From contig JAFULG010000020.1 of the NCBI GenBank assembly GCA_017473435.1, forward strand, positions 1-64,000: 64,000 nucleotides of DNA. The letters run 5' to 3'. The translations under genes were made by a program, and so were the position numbers. Positions 1 to 8,753 of this stretch are shown piece by piece. This stretch comes from Clostridia bacterium. Its GTDB lineage: Bacteria; Bacillota; Clostridia; Oscillospirales; Acutalibacteraceae. Under the pieces are notes generated by a model. The model had not been told where the DNA came from, ran no database searches, and saw only the letters and a list, made by a program, of their open reading frames with translations. The number at the start of each line of letters is the position of its first letter. Position 1 is the stretch's first letter.

Positions 1-476
1 AACAGTTTGACTTAACAGCAACAAAGCCTTTTTTTGGTCCGAGTCTCTTTCTCTGATCCTCAATAACTCTGATATGGTCAGCATTGATTTCGGGAATTAC
101 CATAGGAACATCAGGTGTGAATCTGTGCGCACTGTTGTTGGAAATTACAGGGCATTCAGCTTTAGCATATGCTTCTTCAAGAGCCTTGATTTCATCCTTT
201 TTCATATCAACTGCGCAAAAAACGAAATCAACAGCTGCTGCGATTTCATAAATATCGTCTGTTGCGTTTTTGATAATCATATTTTCCATTTTTTCGGGCA
301 TTGCATCGGCAATTCTCCATCTTTCGCCAACAGCCTCTTTATAGGTTTTACCTGCTGAACGTCCGCTGGCTGCAAGCACAGTCACGTCAAACCAGGGATG
401 GTTTGCAAGAATTGTAGCAAATCTCTGACCGACCATACCTGTTGCGCCGATAATACCAACCTTGTATTTTTTCATA
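1..476 (-). CDS. asd: Aspartate-semialdehyde dehydrogenase, N-terminal part (runs off window)
   Basis: The enzyme reduces aspartyl phosphate to aspartate semialdehyde for lysine, diaminopimelate, threonine and methionine synthesis. Reading inward from the ATG at 476 on the minus strand gives a Rossmann start with the dinucleotide-binding motif GIIGATGMVGQRF within the first 20 residues. The fragment breaks off at VAVKSNC, just where the family has its catalytic cysteine (SNCS/T). About 158 residues are visible; the rest lies beyond base 1. The sequence looks like the archaeal/long-type Asd (PEINADH, NNSAHRF). Family assignment is from recognised motifs; completeness cannot be judged. Confidence 0.88.
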
Positions 477-523
477 ATGAACACCTCTTTTTGAAATTGC
501 TTAATTATTTTTGCATAAAACTG

Positions 524-552
524 TTGATAAATTGAGCATTATGCACTATAAT
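524..552 (+). promoter_or_regulatory. Sigma-A-type promoter for queA-tgt
   Basis: TTGATA at 524-529 and a perfect TATAAT at 547-552 are separated by 17 bases, about 80 bases before the queA start. The region diverges from asd. Confidence 0.65.
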
Positions 553-633
553 ATAAAATAACTTTTATATAATATCACTTAAAGTATTATATGTCAATTT
601 ATTTTAGAATTTTTTTCAGTAAAGGATGAAAAA

Positions 634-2794
<2,161 letters not shown>

Positions 2795-2812
2795 ACAAAA
2801 TCATTAAAACAC

Positions 2813-2841
2813 TTGATATTTATTTATATATTTGATATAAT
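2813..2841 (+). promoter_or_regulatory. Sigma-A-type promoter for yajC
   Basis: TTGATA at 2813-2818 and TATAAT at 2836-2841 with an exact 17-base spacer, 34 bases before the yajC ATG, in the gap after tgt. Confidence 0.7.
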
Positions 2842-2874
2842 GACAAGGATATTTTTAATTCGGAGGAATAGATT

Positions 2875-3264
2875 ATGTACTTTTTAACACAGCAGACTTC
2901 CACTATGGGTAGCTCAGGTATGATTATCATGATCATTGGTATGTTCGCACTTATGTATTTTATGACCATCCGTCCTCAGAAAAAGAGACAGAAGGAAGAA
3001 CAGGAAATGCGTAACGCTGTTGATGTTGGTGATGAAATCACAACAATCGGCGGTATCTGCGGAAGAATCGTAACCGTTAAGGAAGACAGACTTATCATTG
3101 AAACAGGAAGTGATAAGAATAAGATGACAATTGCTCGTTGGGCTGTTCAGGCAAACAACACAGCAAACGAGAGACTTGCCGCTGAAAGAGCTGCCGCTAA
3201 AGAAGCAGCAGAAAAAGCTAAAGCTGAAAAGAAAAAGGCAAAAGAAAACAAAGACGTTCTGTAA
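2875..3264 (+). CDS. yajC: Preprotein translocase accessory subunit YajC
   Basis: YajC is a small membrane partner of SecDF in the Sec pathway. The 129-residue protein has one N-terminal membrane helix (about residues 15-34), then the family signature MTIRPQKKRQKE, the VGDEITTIGGI motif and a Lys/Ala/Glu-rich tail that is longer than in Escherichia coli YajC. SD GGAGGAATAG precedes the start. The position after tgt is typical of many bacteria. Confidence 0.93.
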   Translation: MYFLTQQTSTMGSSGMIIMIIGMFALMYFMTIRPQKKRQKEEQEMRNAVDVGDEITTIGGICGRIVTVKEDRLIIETGSDKNKMTIARWAVQANNTANERLAAERAAAKEAAEKAKAEKKKAKENKDVL

Positions 3265-3276
3265 TAAAGAACAGCG

Positions 3277-3320
3277 CTCCCTCATAACCTTTAACAAAGG
3301 CTTGTGAGGGGGATTTTTTT
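3277..3320 (+). terminator. Rho-independent terminator / attenuator after yajC
   Basis: CTCCCTCA and TGAGGGGG form the stem around a 17-18 base loop, followed by seven T residues (3314-3320). The next ATG begins at the first base after the T run, and the 3' arm provides the only G-rich Shine-Dalgarno for that gene. Confidence 0.7.
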
Positions 3321-3743
3321 ATGCAGAAACAAGCTGACAGAATTTCGCGAAACAAAAAGAATGACAACAAAAACAAAGATACAATCATTTTATTTACCAA
3401 AAGCTTAATAATACAAACGGTCGTGTTTATTGTAATAAGCTTTGTATCGTTGATTTTTGATATAAACACTAACGATTTATTTCTTATATGTCTGTGTGCT
3501 TTTTCGTTGAGCTCTTTAATATCAGGCTTTGTCACATGCAGAACAAAACGCTGTAACGGTTTAGTTAACGGAATGCTTTACAGCTTGCCGTCAATTATAT
3601 TGTTTGCTTTCATATCAGCCTGTCTTAACAGTTTTAAGATTGATTTTACTGCGATTATAAGTATTTTGTGTATGCTGGTTTTTTCATCTGTCGGAGGTGT
3701 TATATCAGTAAATGTTAAAAAGCGAACAAAAATAAAAAGATGA
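3321..3743 (+). CDS. TIGR04086-type four-helix membrane protein
   Basis: A 140-residue protein with a charged N-terminus (about 20 residues, Lys/Asn-rich) and four predicted membrane helices, ending in a Lys/Arg tail. Clostridia commonly have a TIGR04086 family membrane protein directly after yajC, and the length and layout fit. Its function is unknown. The start codon abuts the T run of the yajC terminator, so expression probably depends on read-through. Confidence 0.6.
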   Translation: MQKQADRISRNKKNDNKNKDTIILFTKSLIIQTVVFIVISFVSLIFDINTNDLFLICLCAFSLSSLISGFVTCRTKRCNGLVNGMLYSLPSIILFAFISACLNSFKIDFTAIISILCMLVFSSVGGVISVNVKKRTKIKR

Positions 3744-3762
3744 ATAAATCCGGAGGGTAAAT

Positions 3763-4383
3763 ATGAAAATGAAAGCTTCTGTTTTATCGTTGAAAAATCT
3801 ATTTATTAAAGATAAAGCTCTTATTTCCGCCTTTTTTGCTGCCTTAACCGGTGTTTTAACCGGAGCATTAATATACGGTTTTAAACTGAATAATACCAAT
3901 AATCCGCTCTTTGATTTATTTATAAGCTTTAATACAGATTTTACCGGAAAATCACAAGCCGAGATTTTTTCAGGCATTGCAATAAGTGTACTTGTTTATT
4001 TTTTAGCTTTATTTTTATCGGGGACCAGCTTTACAGGTAAATATCTTTGTATATTTGCAACGTTTTTTAAAATGCTCGGAATAGGTGCGTTTATATCGTT
4101 TTTATATGTCAAATATGGCTTGAAGGGCTTGGAGTACGTTTTATTAGTATTTTTTCCCGGGAAAACAATATTGTTTTTCAGCTCGCTCTTTATGACTAAA
4201 AACAGCTTTGATATGAGTAATAAAGTAAAAAACGGAATATACGAAAAGGGGAGTAGTACGGATTTTATAAAAACATATTATCTGAGAAGCATGATAATTC
4301 TGTTTGTATTTTTGTTGTCTGCTGTTGTTGATTTTGTGACCATAAAAGTTTTTTCTCCTTTGTTTGATTTCTTAATATTGTAA
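3763..4383 (+). CDS. Probable stage II sporulation protein M-like membrane protein
   Basis: A 206-residue protein with about five membrane helices (near residues 20-40, 70-90, 95-115, 120-145 and 178-198). Length, helix spacing and the C-terminal pattern YYLRSMIILFVFLLSAVVD resemble the SpoIIM family, part of the DMP machine for septal peptidoglycan remodelling during engulfment. Context helps: in Bacillus spoIIM lies close to xerD, and here a Xer recombinase follows directly. SD GGAGGG precedes the ATG. I recognise no catalytic motif; the assignment is by topology and neighbourhood. Confidence 0.5.
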   Translation: MKMKASVLSLKNLFIKDKALISAFFAALTGVLTGALIYGFKLNNTNNPLFDLFISFNTDFTGKSQAEIFSGIAISVLVYFLALFLSGTSFTGKYLCIFATFFKMLGIGAFISFLYVKYGLKGLEYVLLVFFPGKTILFFSSLFMTKNSFDMSNKVKNGIYEKGSSTDFIKTYYLRSMIILFVFLLSAVVDFVTIKVFSPLFDFLIL

Positions 4384-4415
4384 AAGCCGACTGATTAAAC
4401 AGTCGGCTTTTCTTT
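4382..4415. terminator. Bidirectional terminator between convergent genes
   Basis: AAAAGCCGACTG and CAGTCGGCTTTT form a perfect 12-bp stem with a 6-base loop; A and T tracts flank it on both sides, so it can end both the plus-strand membrane-protein gene and the minus-strand recombinase gene. The recombinase stop codon lies in the loop. Confidence 0.88.
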
Positions 4416-5390
4416 TGAAAGGGGATTGTGTGAAATAGCATCCTTTATTTGTTCGTTTTCAATATGAGTGTATATTTCTGTTGTTGACAGGTTTTCGTGA
4501 CCAAGAACCTCTTTTAAAAGCAGGACATCAACATCTCCGTGCTTGTACATAAGCGTTGCCGCTGTATGCCTCAATTTATGTACGGAATAATGCTGACCGT
4601 CAAGTCCGATAGCCTTCAGATATTTGTACACCATCTGCTGTACAGCTTGTCTGCCGATCCGCTTATTTAAACGACTTAAAAATAAAGCTTTTCTTGCGTC
4701 GTCATCAGCCAGACCGTCGTGCGGACGCTCTCTCAGATAGGCGTTTATAGCTAAAACACAAGCTCTATTTAGATAAATCATGCGTTCTTTGTTGCCTTTA
4801 CCTGTAACAATCATAGTATTATTATCAAAATTTATATCACTTATATTAAGAGAAACCAGCTCAGCAAGACGCAATCCGCAATTAAGAAATAGAGTCAGGA
4901 TGCAATAATCTCTCGCTTTATCCTTGCCGTCAACAGCGTTTAAAAGGTCAATGCTTTGCTCCAAGGTCAAATAACGCGGAAGACTCTTTTTCGAAGAAGC
5001 AACCTCAAGCATTTCTATGGGATTACTGTCAATATAGTGCATTTTAACTGAAAGATATTTGAATAAACCTCTCAAAGCTGAAGCCTTGCGCATTCGGCCG
5101 CTTGCTTCAATTTTTCTGTCGTTTTTGCAATATGTTAAGAAATTGTTAACATCCTTGAGAGTGACATTGTTAAAGAATTCACAGTCAAGATAAGATAAAT
5201 CAAAATCATCAGGTAACTCATTCGGTGAGTCATAGTTCATTTTTTTTGAAACCATAAATCTAAGAAACAACCGAATATCAGAAGCGTATTCGTTAAGTGT
5301 AGCTTCTGAACGGTCTTTTGCAACAGAAAGGTCATCTATAAATTCATTAACAAGATCCGGTAAAAGTTTTCGATTAAGATAAGGAAGCAT
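4395..5390 (-). CDS. Xer-type tyrosine recombinase
   Basis: A 331-residue tyrosine recombinase. The N-terminal SAM-like core-binding domain spans about residues 10-120; the catalytic domain carries Arg174 (CGLRLAE), Lys198 (GKGNKER), His271 and Arg274 (HKLRHTAATLM), His297 (LGHEN) and the nucleophile Tyr307 (TEIYTH). It is some 30 residues longer than typical XerC/XerD, mostly in the N-terminal domain. SD AGGTG precedes the ATG. Because it lies outside the prophage direct repeats and next to a SpoIIM-like gene, as xerD does in Bacillus, I read it as the host Xer enzyme for chromosome dimer resolution rather than a phage integrase; the adjacent prophage site suggests it is used for integration too. 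Confidence 0.85.
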   Translation of the reverse strand: MLPYLNRKLLPDLVNEFIDDLSVAKDRSEATLNEYASDIRLFLRFMVSKKMNYDSPNELPDDFDLSYLDCEFFNNVTLKDVNNFLTYCKNDRKIEASGRMRKASALRGLFKYLSVKMHYIDSNPIEMLEVASSKKSLPRYLTLEQSIDLLNAVDGKDKARDYCILTLFLNCGLRLAELVSLNISDINFDNNTMIVTGKGNKERMIYLNRACVLAINAYLRERPHDGLADDDARKALFLSRLNKRIGRQAVQQMVYKYLKAIGLDGQHYSVHKLRHTAATLMYKHGDVDVLLLKEVLGHENLSTTEIYTHIENEQIKDAISHNPLSKEKPTV

Positions 5391-5412
5391 CTGAACACCT
5401 CAATTCTATATA

Positions 5413-5444
5413 TCAACTATACAAAATTTTTTAAGTTTAGTCAA
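5413..5444 (-). promoter_or_regulatory. Promoter of the Xer gene overlapping a Xer-like half-site
   Basis: On the minus strand TTGACT (5444-5439) and TATAGT (5421-5416) are 17 bases apart. The -10 end contains TCAACTATACAAAAT (5413-5427), repeated exactly at the left prophage junction (5843-5857). The opposite arm TAAGTTTAGTC (5432-5442) is an imperfect inverted match (8 of 11 positions) to AACTATACAAA (5415-5425), six bases apart, resembling the 11-6-11 layout of dif sites. Confidence 0.6.
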
Positions 5445-5840
5445 GTTAAAAGCGGAAAATTGCTTAAACATTACTAACGGAATTGAAAAACTAAAATAAT
5501 CATTTGATCAGTTTTTTTCAATCGATGCTCACATCATTTTAAAAATTTCCATCAAACGAAAAATAGAACCGTATAAAACAAAAAGTATAATTTATTATGT
5601 ACAGCGTTTTAATTATCAATTATACGAAATAAACATTTATTATTATTTTTAAAATATCTCATTTTTAAAATATCTCATTAGCGATCTTTAAGCAAATGGC
5701 TATAATTAAAGATAATCGAAACTATGAATGCATTAACAAGTATTTATATATGCGTTTAATTAAATATCTGCAAAAATAAGCAATAAATGCATATAAGATA
5801 TTCGATTAACCTTAACTGCTTATTTCGGAATCAACAATTC
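5445..5840. other. AT-rich gene-free stretch between Xer gene and prophage
   Basis: About 400 bases without a convincing open reading frame. It is very AT-rich and contains a 16-base tandem duplication, ATTTTTAAAATATCTC, at 5645-5660 and 5661-5676. I see no RNA gene. It could be remnant sequence of an earlier integration, since the same 15-base half-site lies on both of its sides (5413-5427 and 5843-5857). Confidence 0.5.
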
Positions 5841-5843
5841 CCT

Positions 5844-5884
5844 CAACTATACAAAATATCTATTTTGTGTAGTTGACTATGAAT
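5844..5884. repeat. Left prophage attachment site
   Basis: Bases 5855-5884 match 13809-13838 at 28 of 30 positions (differences at 5869 and 5879). Here the core is flanked on the left by AACTATACAAAATA, giving an almost perfect inverted repeat with TATTTTGTGTAGTT (13 of 14) around the central TC at 5859-5860. The stop codon of the last phage gene falls within the repeat. Confidence 0.85.
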
Positions 5885-6101
5885 CTTGCACAAACCCCCT
5901 CAACCAATCAAGCATACGAAAAACATATTTATCAAAGTAATCTTTAGAAGCTTTTGCTTTAATCAAATCTATGTAAGCAGTTGCTTCAGTAGGCGTATAC
6001 CTGAAAATATAATTCATTTTATCAATAACAAGATTATTCAAACGTGTTTCTTCCAGAAAAAACAATTGACAAATCCTATTATACATTTCTTCACTTATCA
6101 T
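5877..6101 (-). CDS. Small phage protein downstream of rep
   Basis: A 74-residue protein with no recognised family, mixed hydrophobic and charged, predicted mostly helical and without a membrane helix. The ATG at 6101 is preceded by AAGGAAGG at good spacing and overlaps the end of rep by 11 bases, so it is translationally coupled. The TAG stop lies inside the attachment core. A role beside Rep in replication control is plausible from position only. Confidence 0.65.
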   Translation of the reverse strand: MISEEMYNRICQLFFLEETRLNNLVIDKMNYIFRYTPTEATAYIDLIKAKASKDYFDKYVFRMLDWLRGFVQDS

Positions 6102-6936
6102 ACAACAACCTTCCTTGCTTATATAACAAATTGATTTTCTGTTCAATACCTTCTGAATCAACATAAGAAAATGAAGCAGATTTTTCAAACTTAAAAGCTG
6201 TAACAGATTCAATGTTATCAAAAAGCTTCTGTGAGTCTGCATCAGGTACACCGTCAAGCTTGAAACCATTAAACCACATATAACAAAAGTTACGATGAAG
6301 AACTGCACGCTCAAGACCCAAGGAACAACAATAAGTCTTATTACCAGGCATAGCAACACAATCCTTAGTAATATACTTAGATACATAAGCAGCAAGGTCA
6401 CGAATACGCTCATCAGACTTCTCATTGTCCTGATATTTACAACCTTCAAGAACGTGAATATCAATAGTGCCGTGCTTCCAGGCATCTGTTATATCGGAAT
6501 AAGGAATATATTCGTCATTAAAAATAACCATATGACAATGAAGGCAGCCTTCATTACCTTCACGTTCTCCCCTCTCCTTCTGACGTTCCAGAACGTAAAG
6601 GTAGCGCAGTTTATACCCTTTACGGCTCATAGCTTTGCGAAAAGCATCAAAATGCTTCTTAAAGATAGCAACATCTAAAACCGTCTCAGCGTAGGTAAGA
6701 GTAAGAAACTTCGTATAATGACCGAGATTAGCCCATACAATCTGCCGAACCTGGCGCTGAGCTCTGACGAGGTTATCACAACGCTTCTGCATCGGCTCTG
6801 GGTGACGCTTTATATCATACTCGCGCTGATGCCCGTACTTAATCGGCTTACTGTAGGTGTAACGCTCAACCGTAGTACCCGAAACGAACATACGCTCCTG
6901 CATGTACTTCTCTGCTATACCGGTACCGTGTGCCAA
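6091..6936 (-). CDS. Phage replication initiator, HUH endonuclease (Rep)
   Basis: Rolling-circle initiator that nicks the double-stranded origin and becomes covalently linked through tyrosine. With the TTG start at 6936, which has GGGGAG eight bases upstream, the protein has 281 residues. The three HUH motifs are in order: FLTLTY (about 77-82), the metal site HCH within CLHCHMVIF (133-135) and YVSKY with two tyrosines (184 and 188). The two tyrosines spaced by three residues suit a superfamily-I-like Rep. A longer start at 6960 (also TTG) is possible but lacks a Shine-Dalgarno. It lies downstream of the hairpin-rich region expected to contain its origin. Confidence 0.87.
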   Translation of the reverse strand: MAHGTGIAEKYMQERMFVSGTTVERYTYSKPIKYGHQREYDIKRHPEPMQKRCDNLVRAQRQVRQIVWANLGHYTKFLTLTYAETVLDVAIFKKHFDAFRKAMSRKGYKLRYLYVLERQKERGEREGNEGCLHCHMVIFNDEYIPYSDITDAWKHGTIDIHVLEGCKYQDNEKSDERIRDLAAYVSKYITKDCVAMPGNKTYCCSLGLERAVLHRNFCYMWFNGFKLDGVPDADSQKLFDNIESVTAFKFEKSASFSYVDSEGIEQKINLLYKQGRLLYDK

Positions 6937-6960
6937 TTTTATCACTCCCCTATTATCCAA

Positions 6961-7172
6961 GATTTTTGAAAATGTCCGAGATTTGAGTATATAGTCAAGT
7001 TAAATACGCGCGTGCGCGCGCGCACACGCGTGAGGGACACGAGCTGCACTCGTTCGCTCGCTTGCTCGTTTCCCTACGGAGCTTCCAACAGTCTGACTAT
7101 GGAAGAACTAAAGTTATCCCACAGTCAGACCATTGAAAACTCCTACCCTTCTTCGAACATACATACAAGGGA
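6961..7172. other. Probable phage replication origin region (hairpin cluster)
   Basis: Gene-free stretch between rep and zot. It contains three inverted repeats: a 26-base near-perfect CG-alternating palindrome at 7006-7031; AGGGACACGAG (7033-7043) with CTCGTTTCCCT (7065-7075), 10 of 11 paired; and GTCTGACTATGG (7091-7102) with CCACAGTCAGAC (7119-7130), 11 of 12 paired. The local GC content is far above that of the surrounding element. Inoviruses place both strand origins and often the packaging signal in the main intergenic region. The nick site cannot be identified by eye. Confidence 0.6.
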
Positions 7173-7200
7173 TTGACAAATAATAAAATTGTGCTATAAT
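7173..7200 (+). promoter_or_regulatory. Consensus promoter on the counter strand of the prophage
   Basis: Perfect TTGACA (7173-7178) and perfect TATAAT (7195-7200), 16-base spacer, pointing against all flanking phage genes. Expected start near 7207. Confidence 0.8.
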
Positions 7201-7206
7201 CAAAGA

Positions 7207-7280
7207 GCAGTTGTCGATAGACAAAGGCACGTGATTATAGAAGTTTTTCAAGTTGGTAGCTGGGGAACTTCTATTTTTTT
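7207..7280 (+). ncRNA. Short counter-strand RNA in the prophage origin region
   Basis: A consensus promoter at 7173-7200 and an intrinsic terminator define a transcript of about 74 bases. The terminator stem is ATAGAAGTT (7237-7245) with AACTTCTAT (7266-7274), a perfect 9-bp pair followed by seven T residues ending at 7280, three bases before the zot stop codon. An internal hairpin TTGTC-GATA-GACAA lies at 7211-7224. The RNA copies the strand complementary to the coding (presumed virion) strand. In M13-like phages host RNA polymerase makes the primer for complementary-strand synthesis in just this polarity and region. Other options are an antisense regulator of rep or zot mRNA. Confidence 0.7.
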
Positions 7281-7282
7281 GT

Positions 7283-8278
7283 TTATTCTTCTTTATTTTC
7301 GTTATTTTGCCCCTTAAAACGATTTTTGATGTTTTGTAATATTCTTTCCTTGGATTCGCGCGAACGCTTGATTTTACCCACAAAACGAATAAGATTTTGA
7401 GGAATGTTGTCAAAATTCATAGCTTCTTCTGTAACTTCTTCATAATCATAGTCATTATTAAAAAATTCTTCATCAGACATTATTTCTTCTTCATCTGAAT
7501 CGTCATAATCTGAAGAGGGAGAAAAATATTCATTCCAAATTTCAGAAAGAGAAGAAGGAGAAACATATCTCTGTTCAGACTGAGCAGATTCAAAATCAAA
7601 AATCTCATCCCACATAGGAGCTTCTACAAAAGGCTTATCCTGGAATGTATGAGTTGAAACAAATTTGTTATACCATTTACGGCGCCAAAACCAATAGTTA
7701 CCGTAAGGAGCTTCAACAACATCCCATACTACTTTACGCATACCACGTCTGAAAGCTCGTCCTAAAACCTCAGTATTAGTATCGGCAACCTTAGCTAATG
7801 TTGTTTTGGAAGACTCTATATGAGAAAAATGCCAAAATCCTAAAGTCAAATGATAAGTTCTATCTGCAGCTCTTCGCAAGTTAATATCAAGACAATCTGA
7901 AGCCTGAGTAGCTACAAATAAATGTGTATCATCTTTACCAAGAAAATTTATGAAATCCTCATCAGCAACAGTCCACTTTGAATAGGAGCGAGCAGGCCAT
8001 ATAGTCTTACCTTCATCAAGTAAAACACAACAACCTGAAAGATTAGCAGAATACAACCAAACTTTATCAACATCATAACGACGGACACCATTAACTGTAG
8101 ATTCAATCAAAGGAATCTGATAACATCCTTTGTAGGGATACTGACAGTAAACAGGATAACCGGCATTAAGAAAAGCATCAGCAATATATGCAAATAAAGT
8201 ACTTTTACCGGAACGCCTATCACCTATAACTAAACCAAGATTAACAGAAAGTAAATCATTAGTAAGTCTTTTACCCAC
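7283..8278 (-). CDS. Zot-like phage assembly ATPase
   Basis: Zonula occludens toxin-like/pI family P-loop ATPase that drives filamentous phage extrusion at the membrane. 331 residues; Walker A GDRRSGKST at 19-27, Walker B VLLDEG at 85-90, and FVATQ at 121-125 in the sensor position. The C-terminal third is acidic (Asp/Glu-rich near residues 255-285) and ends in a basic, Asn-rich tail. No membrane helix is visible, unlike typical Zot proteins, which have one after the ATPase domain. The GTG start at 8278 has AAGGTGAT eight bases upstream and overlaps the stop of a 48-residue membrane protein, which may provide the anchor. Confidence 0.82.
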   Translation of the reverse strand: MGKRLTNDLLSVNLGLVIGDRRSGKSTLFAYIADAFLNAGYPVYCQYPYKGCYQIPLIESTVNGVRRYDVDKVWLYSANLSGCCVLLDEGKTIWPARSYSKWTVADEDFINFLGKDDTHLFVATQASDCLDINLRRAADRTYHLTLGFWHFSHIESSKTTLAKVADTNTEVLGRAFRRGMRKVVWDVVEAPYGNYWFWRRKWYNKFVSTHTFQDKPFVEAPMWDEIFDFESAQSEQRYVSPSSLSEIWNEYFSPSSDYDDSDEEEIMSDEEFFNNDYDYEEVTEEAMNFDNIPQNLIRFVGKIKRSRESKERILQNIKNRFKGQNNENKEE

Positions 8279-8417
8279 GTTTCATCACCTTCCGTATAAC
8301 AAAAGTAGACATAAAAATAACAAGAACAGAAATAAGAAGATAAATAATAAAATCTAACTCTGTAATAGATGAAATCAAACTAACAAATAAATCAAGAATA
8401 AGAGTTAAAACATTCAT
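8271..8417 (-). CDS. 48-residue single-helix phage membrane protein
   Basis: A short frame with ATG at 8417 and TAA at 8271-8273. It encodes a mostly hydrophobic peptide: an amphipathic start, a long helix (about residues 22-41, rich in Ile/Leu/Val) and the basic end RKVMKRG. Its stop overlaps the zot GTG start (GTGGGTAA), so the two are translationally coupled. There is no strong Shine-Dalgarno and an in-frame TAA sits just upstream. Candidate membrane partner of the soluble-looking Zot, or a minor tip protein. Confidence 0.6.
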   Translation of the reverse strand: MNVLTLILDLFVSLISSITELDFIIYLLISVLVIFMSTFVIRKVMKRG

Positions 8418-8418
8418 A

Positions 8419-8453
8419 AATTAAAGAGAGCATATAAAACTATGTAGCTCTCT
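8419..8453 (-). terminator. Terminator-like hairpin between coat genes and zot
   Basis: AGAGAGC (8425-8431) and GCTCTCT (8447-8453) pair perfectly around a 15-base loop; on the minus strand TTTAATTT follows. The short U tract suggests a partial terminator that would make coat mRNA more abundant than zot mRNA, as after gene VIII in M13. Confidence 0.55.
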
Positions 8454-8472
8454 ATGCCCCCTTTTAATTATT

Positions 8473-8685
8473 TTATCTACGTCTGCGACCTGCAGAACTG
8501 ATACCCCTAATACCGAGCTTACGAATAACACGGATTGAGAACAGAACAAGACCGCCGAGAAGAGCAAAGAGAACGGGAACGTAAAGAAGAGGGTTACCCG
8601 TAATTGTTGTTACCATACTGGTAAACATTGAAAGAATTGCCTGATAAACAACTGTCATCTGTTCAAATACACTTGAGATAGTCAC
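8473..8685 (-). CDS. Inovirus coat-like protein (candidate major coat)
   Basis: 70 residues: a polar, Thr/Ser-rich amphipathic first half, one membrane helix (about 33-54, LLYVPVLFALLGGLVLFSIR) and a strongly basic end finishing in GRRRR. This layout, with an acidic/neutral outside, a central helix and a basic DNA-facing tail, is that of pVIII-type coat proteins. No cleavable signal peptide is obvious. AAAGAGGTGATTATGTGACT upstream gives the Shine-Dalgarno. It lies 68 bases after a similar 71-residue protein, so one may be the major and the other a variant or minor coat. Confidence 0.65.
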   Translation of the reverse strand: MTISSVFEQMTVVYQAILSMFTSMVTTITGNPLLYVPVLFALLGGLVLFSIRVIRKLGIRGISSAGRRRR

Positions 8686-8717
8686 ATAATCACCTCTTTT
8701 TATAATTTATTTATGCG

Positions 8718-8753
8718 GCAACGCTGACGAGCTCACGCTTCGTCAGGCGTTGC
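8718..8753 (-). other. Strong hairpin between the two coat-like genes
   Basis: GCAACGCTGACGA (8718-8730) pairs with TCGTCAGGCGTTGC (8740-8753): 13 bp with a single bulged base and a 9-base loop. It starts directly after the stop codon of the upstream coat gene and has no U tract, so it is not a standard terminator. Likely an mRNA-stabilising structure or a candidate packaging signal. Confidence 0.6.

Noticed and set aside
4395..5390. Tyrosine recombinase as the integrase of the adjacent prophage
   Set aside because: It lies outside the 30-bp direct repeats and next to a SpoIIM-like gene as host xerD does, so it is more likely a host Xer enzyme that the phage uses.
5415..5442. Canonical chromosomal dif site
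   Set aside because: It has an 11-6-11 layout but differs from the usual Firmicutes dif, and it coincides with a good promoter; kept only as a half-site observation.
6102..6485. Large reading frame overlapping rep (to 6485)
   Set aside because: Only the last 74 codons from 6101 have a ribosome-binding site and plausible composition; the rest is a shadow of rep.
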